Shown here in pieces: positions 33,204 to 40,196 of a DNA stretch of 40,196 nucleotides. Location of the stretch: contig JAEEYF010000089.1 in NCBI GenBank assembly GCA_016291655.1, forward strand, positions 1-40,196, in the 5' to 3' direction. Numbering within the stretch: the first letter of the stretch is position 1; every line of letters starts with the position of its first letter. This DNA comes from Lachnospiraceae bacterium (GTDB lineage: Bacteria > Bacillota > Clostridia > Lachnospirales > Lachnospiraceae). The notes under the pieces were generated by a model. The model saw only the letters and a list, made by a program, of their open reading frames with translations, did not search any database and was not told the DNA's origin. A program made the translations under genes and the position numbers.

Positions 33204-34922
33204 ATGGTCAATGAGATTACGAAAAAGAGAGTCATAGTTATAGGCATCGGGACCTTTCTGATCATGTTGATCGGTTGGATAGTGATATTTCTGATGCGCG
33301 GCACGAAAGATCGCGACACTGTTATTCTTGACGCGGGCTGGACAGTCAGATTCAACGACAGGGTAACAAGAGACGTGGATCTTTCGCGCTACTCTTTTAG
33401 TGACCTTAAAAGGCTTGATACCATTGAGATAACAAGAGCTGTCACGGAGGATCTTTCGGAGGGCTATACCGCAAGGATCAAAGCTCAGTTTTGCTCCGTA
33501 CAGGTTTTTGTTGACGACGAAGAGATCTATTCCATGGGAACGGATAAGGTCGCGGAAAACAGGTTTTTAGGCAGCGGATATTGTTTCGTGGAACTTCCGT
33601 CGGACATACAGGGGAAAACCCTGAAGATCCGGTTAATAGCGAACGAAAAGGACTATATGACCGATATAGGAACCGTTCGACTGGAGAAGACCTCGGAGGC
33701 TATGCGGATATATGCTAATTCAAATGCCACAGCCCTTTATCTTAACGGGTTTGTGCTTGTATTTGGAGTTGCGCTGGTCATTTTGGGGCTACTTGTAAAG
33801 ATCAACGGACAGGATTGCCTGACACTGATCCTGATCGGAACATTTTCTGTCCTGATAGGGCATTGGTCCAATTGCCAGGGCAAGATCTACGGCATTTTTT
33901 CCGATAATTTTACAAAGCTTTCGGAGCATGAGTTCTTCTGTCTTTACACCGCGCCCATTCCCCTGGCTGTATTCATTTGGTACAGGCTAAGGAAGGAGCG
34001 GAGCTGGAGAGAAGCGGTTTTGAGGAGCACAGTGATCGCTCTCGTGCTTTTTGATGTGATCGCATGTTTTTTGCACACCGTAAACATTTGCAGATTCCCG
34101 CAGACACTCGGGACGTTTCATGTATTGGGTACGCTTGCGCTGATAGCGGTCATGGTGGCGGGAGTCAGCCGTTTGAGAAGGGAAAAAGCCTCGGATGTGA
34201 TCCTTATTCTTGCTTTTTCTGAAATGGCTTTGGCGTCGTTTATGGATCTCATCAGACTGAAGCTTCAGAGATATGTCTTCCCGAATGTGGACACCATTAC
34301 GGAGGTTAGCTTCCTTCCCATGGGAGCCATCATGTTTGTAACACTGCTTACGGCAAGTTACCTGTTTTCACTTTATGAGATGGTTTTGTCCCATGCGGAG
34401 AGAGATGCGCTTACTAAGCTTGCCTATCACGATCCGCTGACCGGCCTATACAATCGTGCAAAGGCCAATGAGCGCCTTCAGGAACTGGATGCTCTGGATT
34501 CGGAGATAGCTTTGATCAATTTTGATGTTAATGGTCTGAAATATGTTAATGATAATTTCGGACATGAAGAAGGTGACTGTCTTTTAAAGACGGTTGCGGA
34601 TATTATAGAGAAGTGTTTCGGAGAGATCGGAACGAATTACCGTATGAGCGGCGATGAGTTCCTTTGCATAGTGGATCCCGCCGGGTTATTTACTCTAAAC
34701 CGGGCTTGCGAAGCATATGACCGCGAGCTTAAGGAGGCGTCGAAAAACAGTAAATATGTGATCTCTGCGTCCTATGGGATCGCTTACAGAAAAAAGGATG
34801 ACAGCAGAAGCATACAGGACATATATATGGAAGCGGATGAGAAGATGTATGCCATGAAGGAGAAGAGCAGGTATTCAAGGCAGGCTCTGGAGGATGTGAA
34901 AAAAGGTAACACGGAGGCTTAA
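33204..34922 (+). CDS. Membrane diguanylate cyclase (7TM-type sensor plus GGDEF)
   Basis: Predicted to make c-di-GMP from two GTP. The 572-aa protein has TM1 at about 9-31, an extracellular region of about 140 residues (beta-rich, resembling the 7TMR-DISM extracellular type), then about seven membrane segments (175-395) and a C-terminal GGDEF domain (about 405-565). The active-site loop reads SGDEF (482-486) in YRMSGDEF; the Gly-to-Ser first position is tolerated in active enzymes. The upstream DPLTGLYNR and FDVNGLKYVND motifs are intact. No RxxD inhibitory site is seen five residues before the loop. It lies four bases upstream of the EAL gene in the same operon. Confidence 0.9.
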   Translation: MVNEITKKRVIVIGIGTFLIMLIGWIVIFLMRGTKDRDTVILDAGWTVRFNDRVTRDVDLSRYSFSDLKRLDTIEITRAVTEDLSEGYTARIKAQFCSVQVFVDDEEIYSMGTDKVAENRFLGSGYCFVELPSDIQGKTLKIRLIANEKDYMTDIGTVRLEKTSEAMRIYANSNATALYLNGFVLVFGVALVILGLLVKINGQDCLTLILIGTFSVLIGHWSNCQGKIYGIFSDNFTKLSEHEFFCLYTAPIPLAVFIWYRLRKERSWREAVLRSTVIALVLFDVIACFLHTVNICRFPQTLGTFHVLGTLALIAVMVAGVSRLRREKASDVILILAFSEMALASFMDLIRLKLQRYVFPNVDTITEVSFLPMGAIMFVTLLTASYLFSLYEMVLSHAERDALTKLAYHDPLTGLYNRAKANERLQELDALDSEIALINFDVNGLKYVNDNFGHEEGDCLLKTVADIIEKCFGEIGTNYRMSGDEFLCIVDPAGLFTLNRACEAYDRELKEASKNSKYVISASYGIAYRKKDDSRSIQDIYMEADEKMYAMKEKSRYSRQALEDVKKGNTEA

Positions 34923-34925
34923 TTC

Positions 34926-37046
34926 ATGTTTTGGGTGATGGGACAACTGTACACATGCTTTTTTGCAGTTGTGATCTTCCTGTATTATATGGAGATCGTG
35001 AGGATGAAAGCGGACATTGGCGGAAAAAAGATGATGCTTGGCATGGTCTTGAGTCCGTTGTTTGGCATATTGGTCGGAGTGGTCGCTTTAATATGCAAAG
35101 AAAAAGGTGTGTCATGTCCCTATGTGGAAAATCTGAACAGATATCACATTTTTACCTATCTTTTTGCAATCTTTTTCTTCGGGGAGGATATATACAAGGA
35201 TAAGTATTTTAACGGAGCGGACAAGCAACTTGGGAAAGCGCATACGTTAATAGTTGCCTCGGTGATAGAATTCCTGTTCCTGGTCATCGGATATACAGGC
35301 GCTTTTGTTTTGGAAGGCCTTGGCATTAAGCAGCCGGGAAACTGGGACGTCGACATATACAGCGTCTTCACGCTGATCGCGTTCGTCCTTTGTTTTTGGA
35401 TCAACGGTGCGATCTTTATGCGGAGAGAACCGAATAAAAAAGTACGATTTCTGTTTGTTCTCGGGGTTGAAACAGGTCTTATCCTGATCAGTCTTTTGAC
35501 ATCGGAGAAATTTATGGTTCCTTTCGGAGACTTTTTGGTAGCGATGTCTATCCTGTGGGCCATAGTTGATCTGGGAAAGCTTAGAAGATACAATCCCGCG
35601 GATCTGAACGGGGAAGAGCGGTTTGTCACCAAAGTCAACAGGTTATATGACAAGAAGGTGAAGTTCTACAGTGTTACTCTTTGTCTGGATGCGCAGCCCA
35701 CGGAAACCGATGATGAATACATCAGAGTCTTCTCCTTCTATGAAGGCGCACTCAGAAATATGGGCACGATAGTAAGCGACACGGACTCCTTCCTATACAG
35801 AAATACGCCCAATTCCATTACCGCGGTGATCCCTACGAAGAATACCGCAAGGGATCTGAAGCGTATCAAGGAGATAGCTGCAAAATGGCACAATGACATT
35901 TACGTTAAGCAGAATATAAGATCCAGGATATTGGTAACCCTTTGTCCCGATGATTTTGAGATAGCGGGTGTTTATATTAACGTTCTTAAGCTGTTTTCAA
36001 GAAAAGAACTGAACAGGGACATGGACAGCGGAACGACTTGGTTCTGCGATGAGGTATTCAGGGCAAGGTATCTTGGGTTTATTGCTGTGGAAAAGGCACT
36101 TGAACAGCTTTGCGAGGACAGGAATTTTGATGTCTTCTATCAGCCGATCTATTCAACGGAAGAGGGCTATTGCTCCTGTGTTGAAGCGTTGGCGAGATTC
36201 CCCAAGCTCGATGAAGGCTTCTTTGACAGGCTCAGGGAAAATTACGGCAGCGATGTTTGCGAGCTGGTAAGAAAAAGGTCGATCAAGGATCCCGAAAATG
36301 ATAAGTTGCGGATACTTAAAGCTTCTGCGGATGATTTCATACGTATGGCGGAAAGCAAGAAGCTGATATACAAGGTGGGTAAGATCGTTTATAAAAAAGC
36401 GTGCGAATTCTTTGTATCCAATGAATTGAGCAGTAAGTACGGAATTAATTACATTGAGATCAACCTGTCATTAAGGCAGTGTGAGGAAGAGAACCTTTCC
36501 ACGGAGTTTATGCGGATAGCGGATGATGCGGGGCTTTCCTCGAAATTCATCAACTTTGAGATTACGGAAGGTATAGCGAGAACCAAATCCGGTACGGTGA
36601 ACAACAATCTGAGAAAACTTCAGGAGGCGCGTTTCAGTTTCTCCATGGATGATTTCGGAACCGGTTATTCGAACCTTATCGGTATCGTTGATGAAAAATA
36701 CAGTGTCATAAAGATCGATAAGAGCATTCTTGACAATTGTTTCGATGATGAAGAAACGAGAAGAAGGAAGATTGTTCAGACGGATCAGGAGAGAGAGCAG
36801 ACGGTAAAACTCCTTCGGGCCGTTATAAAGATGATACGGGGACAGGAGAAAAAGATAGTTTTCGAAGGTGTTTGCGACAAGCTCAGAAAAGACACGCTGG
36901 ACAGCTTAGGAGGCGGCTATTACCAGGGCTTCTACTTCTCGGAACCTTTGAGAGGAGAGCGGTACATAGAATTCCTTAAAACCATCGGCGGAAAGTGTGA
37001 GACCGCCGACAATTCCAAGATCAGCGGTGCGGAATTCAGAAACTGA
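34926..37046 (+). CDS. Membrane protein with degenerate GGDEF-like region and EAL domain
   Basis: Predicted c-di-GMP phosphodiesterase or receptor. The 706-aa protein has about seven N-terminal membrane helices (4-225), a middle region (about 235-385) placed like a GGDEF domain but without its motif, and an EAL domain (about 395-690). EAL motifs present: VEALAR (Glu420), EINLS, FEITEG, the metal pair Asp575-Asp576 in DDFGTGYS, KIDKSI and QGFYFSEP. The usual EGVE is EGVC, so one conserved Glu is missing. About 40 extra residues follow EALAR (GFFDRLRENYGSDVC region). GGAGG eight bases upstream overlaps the end of the GGDEF gene. Catalysis is plausible but not certain. Confidence 0.85.
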   Translation: MFWVMGQLYTCFFAVVIFLYYMEIVRMKADIGGKKMMLGMVLSPLFGILVGVVALICKEKGVSCPYVENLNRYHIFTYLFAIFFFGEDIYKDKYFNGADKQLGKAHTLIVASVIEFLFLVIGYTGAFVLEGLGIKQPGNWDVDIYSVFTLIAFVLCFWINGAIFMRREPNKKVRFLFVLGVETGLILISLLTSEKFMVPFGDFLVAMSILWAIVDLGKLRRYNPADLNGEERFVTKVNRLYDKKVKFYSVTLCLDAQPTETDDEYIRVFSFYEGALRNMGTIVSDTDSFLYRNTPNSITAVIPTKNTARDLKRIKEIAAKWHNDIYVKQNIRSRILVTLCPDDFEIAGVYINVLKLFSRKELNRDMDSGTTWFCDEVFRARYLGFIAVEKALEQLCEDRNFDVFYQPIYSTEEGYCSCVEALARFPKLDEGFFDRLRENYGSDVCELVRKRSIKDPENDKLRILKASADDFIRMAESKKLIYKVGKIVYKKACEFFVSNELSSKYGINYIEINLSLRQCEEENLSTEFMRIADDAGLSSKFINFEITEGIARTKSGTVNNNLRKLQEARFSFSMDDFGTGYSNLIGIVDEKYSVIKIDKSILDNCFDDEETRRRKIVQTDQEREQTVKLLRAVIKMIRGQEKKIVFEGVCDKLRKDTLDSLGGGYYQGFYFSEPLRGERYIEFLKTIGGKCETADNSKISGAEFRN

Positions 37047-37055
37047 ACAGAATAA

Positions 37056-37098
37056 AAAACAGGACAGAACCTTTCGGAACTGTCCTGTTTTCTTTTTT
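37056..37098. terminator. Bidirectional terminator between EAL and GH31 genes
   Basis: A 12-bp stem, AAAACAGGACAG (37056-37067) with CTGTCCTGTTTT (37080-37091), has A- and T-runs on both sides. It serves both convergent genes. Confidence 0.9.
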
Positions 37099-37121
37099 GG
37101 AAACAACAATATAGGGTTGAA

Positions 37122-39152
37122 TTATTTAACCTTTTTGAATACGGGCATATAATCGATGGGTGCTTTTACCGTCACTGTCCTGCCGCCTTCATATATCTCA
37201 TTGTCGCTTGTGAGCTGCCATTTTCCGGCGGGAAGGTAAACTTCACGCTCAAAACTGTTAAGCTTGAAAATGGGAGCGCAGAGATAGTCGCTTCCGAACA
37301 TATACTGATCTTCAAGTTCCCAGCATTTTGCATCATCCGGGAATTCGTAGAACATGGTGCGGATCAGAGGAGATCCGTTTTCGGAAGCCTCCCTGTAAAG
37401 GGCTTTGATGTAGTCATGCATAGATATCCTGATGTCATAGTACTTAAGCATGATCTTGTAATTGTCCTCACCATAGCTCCAGAGTTCGTTGGGCTGGCCT
37501 GTATGCAGATAGCCGCCGCCCCGGTCTCTGTCATCGAGAGGCGGGATGTTGTAAGGACCGCGGTCTCCGTGCATTCTGAACACTGCCGAGAACACCGCGA
37601 ACTGATACCAGCGGATAAGGAGCTGGCGGAAGTCGGGATCGTTCACGTCATCCGTCATGAAGCCGCCTATGTCCGTTGTCCACCACGCTATGCCCGCCAG
37701 ACCCATATTAAGGCCGGCTTTCAGCTGTGTGGCGAAGGATTCAAAGGTGCTCGGAACATCGCCGGACCAGACTACGTTGCCGTACTTCTGGCTTCCTGCC
37801 CAGGCGCAGCGAAGAAGGTTGACTGCTTCGCCCTTCTGAACGGTCTTCATGTTGTCATGGAAGACACGACTGTACATCTGGGGGTACATGTTGCTGACCT
37901 CAAGTGCGGGTGCATCATAGTAGCGATAGTTCTCAAAGTCATATACTCCGTAATCCGGCTCGGAATTATCCAGCCAGAATGCGTCTATACCGAGATCATA
38001 GTAATTCTTTTTGCAAACCTCCCAAACATATTTGGCGGTTTCGGGATTGAAGGGATCGATCTCCACGCAGTCGCCCTGATAGTCATAGGTTTGTGCTGCG
38101 CCGCGTTCGGTCTTTATGAGAAGCCCGCGTTCTGTCATGGGTCCGAAGTTTTCGCTCTTTCTGTCAACGGAGGGCCATACGGAAACTATGACCTTGATAC
38201 CCATTGAGTGGAGTTCGTCCACCATGGCTTTGGGATCGGGCCAATATTTTTTATCAAACTTCCAATCGCCCTGAACGGTCCAATGGAAGAAGTCGATGAC
38301 GATCTGATCTATTTTGATGCCTTCGGCCTTGTATTTCCTTGCAACCTCAAGAACCTCATCCTGAGTACGATAGCGCAGCTTGCACTGCCAAAGGCCCATG
38401 AGGCTTTCGGGGAACATGGGAGAGTGGCCGGAAACTGCCGTGTAGTTGGCTTCGATCTTCCTGGGATCCTCATCCGCGGTGATCCAGTAATCCATTTCTT
38501 TGGTGGCTCTTGCCTGCCAGCGGGTGATGTTCTTGCCGAAGGTTACCTGACCTACGGCGGGATTGTTCCAAAGCATACCGTAGCCGAGGGAGGAGATCAT
38601 GAAAGGAACGGAGGCCTGAGAATTTCTCTGGGCCAGTTCGAGGGTGCAGCCCTTAAGATCCATGTAAGGCTGCTGGTATTGTCCCATACCGAAGATCTTT
38701 TCGCCGTCGTTGCTTTCAAAACGAAGATCCAGTGAGTACTCACTTCCTCCGATAATACCCTTCCATTCGCGGTTCACGGTCTTTAAACATCTGCTTTCTT
38801 TGGAGATGGTTCCGCCGTAAGAGTGGAAATCCTCTCGGAGGATGAGCCTGTTATCTCTGTAGAAGGAGATTATGCCCACGAAGTTTACGGTTGCTTTAAT
38901 ACGGCCGTTTGTGATCTCACCCACTTCATGCCAATCCGGATTGCTTCCGTCTCCGCACCATTCGGTGAGTTTGCCGATCTTTACGTCCCCCTTGGTAACC
39001 GTGGGCTTTTCGGTGAGAGCCCAATCATGACCGGTAAATTTGGGGAACATGGTTGCTCTGACTCTGAGTGCGTTTTCGCCCCAGGCTTCGATCTTTACGG
39101 TCTCGCCCTTTGTCTTGAATACGAGAGCGCCGTTGTCGTTGGTGAATAGCAT
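37122..39152 (-). CDS. Glycoside hydrolase family 31, probable alpha-xylosidase
   Basis: Retaining alpha-glycosidase, 676 aa, without signal peptide. It has an N-terminal beta-sandwich (about 1-225) and a TIM barrel with the nucleophile Asp395 in FWLDNSEPD and the acid/base Asp465 in WSGDVPSTF. IAWWTTDIGGF and RMHGDRGPY are further GH31 landmarks. A C-terminal beta domain holds PAGKWQLTSDNEIYEGG. The NSEP sequence after the nucleophile fits the YicI-like alpha-xylosidase branch better than alpha-glucosidases with DMNEP. The likely role is removal of alpha-xylosyl side chains from imported xyloglucan oligosaccharides. AGGAGG four bases before the ATG at 39152 sets the start; the ATG at 39173 is less likely. 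Confidence 0.92.
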   Translation of the reverse strand: MLFTNDNGALVFKTKGETVKIEAWGENALRVRATMFPKFTGHDWALTEKPTVTKGDVKIGKLTEWCGDGSNPDWHEVGEITNGRIKATVNFVGIISFYRDNRLILREDFHSYGGTISKESRCLKTVNREWKGIIGGSEYSLDLRFESNDGEKIFGMGQYQQPYMDLKGCTLELAQRNSQASVPFMISSLGYGMLWNNPAVGQVTFGKNITRWQARATKEMDYWITADEDPRKIEANYTAVSGHSPMFPESLMGLWQCKLRYRTQDEVLEVARKYKAEGIKIDQIVIDFFHWTVQGDWKFDKKYWPDPKAMVDELHSMGIKVIVSVWPSVDRKSENFGPMTERGLLIKTERGAAQTYDYQGDCVEIDPFNPETAKYVWEVCKKNYYDLGIDAFWLDNSEPDYGVYDFENYRYYDAPALEVSNMYPQMYSRVFHDNMKTVQKGEAVNLLRCAWAGSQKYGNVVWSGDVPSTFESFATQLKAGLNMGLAGIAWWTTDIGGFMTDDVNDPDFRQLLIRWYQFAVFSAVFRMHGDRGPYNIPPLDDRDRGGGYLHTGQPNELWSYGEDNYKIMLKYYDIRISMHDYIKALYREASENGSPLIRTMFYEFPDDAKCWELEDQYMFGSDYLCAPIFKLNSFEREVYLPAGKWQLTSDNEIYEGGRTVTVKAPIDYMPVFKKVK

Positions 39153-39233
39153 ATATCCTCCTGTGTTATACATAAGATACGTTTAATTGGTTTCGGGGCT
39201 CTTCCGCGCGTTGACGGGGGAGAACTCCCGCTG

Positions 39234-39251
39234 ATTTTAGCATATATATGC
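39234..39251 (-). promoter_or_regulatory. Extended -10 of the GH31 gene with abutting 12-bp palindrome
   Basis: On the minus strand TGCTAAAAT (39242-39234) is an extended -10. The perfect palindrome GCATATATATGC (39240-39251) abuts it on the upstream side, a plausible operator. CCCGC/GCGGG arms flank the pair. No -35 is recognised. Confidence 0.42.
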
Positions 39252-39297
39252 GGGATATTTTACGGGCTATTTTCGACACAAATACAGGGAAAAATCT

Positions 39298-40196
39298 TTA
39301 ATCCTTCAGGAGCTTTGCGAGATACTGCCCTGTATAGGATTCCTTGACCTTCGCAACTTTTTCGGGAGTGCCCTTTGCAACCACGGTACCTCCTCTGTCT
39401 CCGCCTTCCGGACCCATGTCGATGATGTAATCCGCGCACTTGATCACATCGAGATTGTGCTCGATCACAAGCACGGTATTGCCCGCGTCGGTAAGACGCT
39501 GAAGCACTTCTATGAGCTTGTTGACATCCTCAAAGTGAAGCCCTGTTGTGGGCTCATCCAGAATGTATATGGTCTTTCCCGTCGCGCGCTTTGAAAGCTC
39601 CGTCGCCAGCTTGATACGCTGGGCTTCACCGCCGGAAAGATCGGTGGAAGGATGACCGAGTTCGATGTAGGACAGGCCCACATCGTTCATGGTTTCTATT
39701 TTTTTCTTTATCTGCGGAACGTTTGCAAAAAACTTTACAGCATCGTCCACAGTCATATCCAGTACGTCATATATGGACTTACCCTTGTACTTTACCTCAA
39801 GGGTTTCACGATTGTAGCGCTTTCCGTTACAAACCTCGCAGGGAACGTAGACGTCGGGAAGGAAGTTCATTTCTATCTTTATGATACCGTCTCCGCTGCA
39901 GGCTTCACAGCGCCCGCCCTTTACGTTAAAGGAGAAACGCCCTTTTGTATAGCCGCGCTGTTTTGCGTCCACCGTGTTTGCGAAAAGATCGCGGATCATA
40001 TCGAACACTCCGGTATAGGTAGCTGGATTTGAGCGCGGGGTTCTTCCGATGGGAGACTGGTCGATGCATATGACTTTGTCAAGCCGGTCTATGCCCTCTA
40101 TGCCCTCGCATTTACCGGGAAGGGTACGGGCTCTGTTGAGCTCTTTGGCAAGAGTTTTGTAGAGGACCTCATTTACGAGAGAGCTCTTTCCGGAAC
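39298..40196 (-). CDS. uvrA: UvrA excinuclease ABC subunit A, C-terminal part (cut by window end)
   Basis: DNA-damage recognition ATPase of nucleotide excision repair. Only the last 298 codons are in the window. The visible part begins in the second Walker A ([13 protein letters not shown]) at the window edge and continues through [16 protein letters not shown]. The C-terminal zinc module (CEAC and CEVC, two CxxC pairs) follows, then signature [11 protein letters not shown], Walker [13 protein letters not shown] and [12 protein letters not shown]. All motifs are intact. The gene must continue beyond 40196. The 145-bp spacer to the GH31 gene holds that gene's promoter signals. I see no strong terminator for uvrA. 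Confidence 0.97.
   Translation of the reverse strand, partial: SGKSSLVNEVLYKTLAKELNRARTLPGKCEGIEGIDRLDKVICIDQSPIGRTPRSNPATYTGVFDMIRDLFANTVDAKQRGYTKGRFSFNVKGGRCEACSGDGIIKIEMNFLPDVYVPCEVCNGKRYNRETLEVKYKGKSIYDVLDMTVDDAVKFFANVPQIKKKIETMNDVGLSYIELGHPSTDLSGGEAQRIKLATELSKRATGKTIYILDEPTTGLHFEDVNKLIEVLQRLTDAGNTVLVIEHNLDVIKCADYIIDMGPEGGDRGGTVVAKGTPEKVAKVKESYTGQYLAKLLKD

Noticed and set aside
34640-34665. Inactive GGDEF because the motif reads SGDEF
   Set aside because: SGDEF variants can be catalytically active and the other GTP- and metal-binding motifs are intact, so I keep the cyclase call.

Overview
The window looks like chromosomal DNA of a Firmicute of the Lachnospiraceae type, close to plant-fibre-degrading rumen or gut genera such as Butyrivibrio. 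This rests on gene content: SecA and methionine aminopeptidase with SEC-C zinc tails, a long ribosome hibernation factor, a DUF1292 protein, GPH sugar symporter, cytoplasmic GH2/GH3/GH31 enzymes and many c-di-GMP proteins. Strong AGGAGG-type ribosome binding sites and extended -10 promoters fit as well. I could not measure GC content or run any search. The housekeeping genes hpf, secA, prfB and uvrA argue for the main chromosome. I see no tRNA, rRNA, CRISPR array, insertion sequence or prophage gene.

Layout. 1-150: a hairpin-rich intergenic repeat. 247-2073: Uup-like ABC-F ATPase. 2138-3925 (minus): aldose 1-epimerase-like protein and SEC-C methionine aminopeptidase. 3926-4553: a non-coding block of stacked tandem repeats and palindromes. 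4554-9056: GH3 glucosidase, GPH symporter and AraC regulator, overlapping as one operon. 9191-9805: HAD phosphatase, convergent with 9789-11925 (minus), which holds an HD nucleotidase and a lipoprotein 5'-nucleotidase-like enzyme. 12076-16323: an HD-GYP protein and a methyl-accepting chemotaxis protein. 16493-24167: a tightly packed six-gene run of DUF1292 protein, GH2, Pro/Thr-rich lipoprotein, nuclease-helicase fusion, nagA and xylB. 24297-25751: an unclassified TIM-barrel hydrolase-like protein. 25831-26361 (minus): hpf. 26362-26986: a control region with DnaA boxes and large inverted repeats. 26987-30728: secA and frameshifted prfB. 30796-33129: FGGY kinase and araD. 33204-37046: GGDEF and EAL proteins. 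37122-39152 (minus): GH31. 39298-40196 (minus): the C-terminal part of uvrA, cut by the window edge.

How the genes fit together. The metabolic theme is intracellular processing of hemicellulose-type oligosaccharides. The GPH symporter would import them. The GH3, GH2, GH31 and perhaps the TIM-barrel enzyme would trim them. The epimerase, NagA, XylB, the ribulokinase-like kinase and AraD would feed the sugars into central metabolism. Xylose and arabinose isomerases are not in the window. The second theme is c-di-GMP and motility signalling (HD-GYP, MCP, GGDEF, EAL). The third is housekeeping: protein export, translation termination and hibernation, and DNA repair.

Most worth a second look: the repeat block at 3996-4396 and its relative at 1-150; the two perfect DnaA boxes between hpf and secA; the RecB-type nuclease fused to an XPD-type helicase inside a sugar operon; and the unclassified hydrolase-like protein at 24297. 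I do not claim a proven new system. These are candidates.
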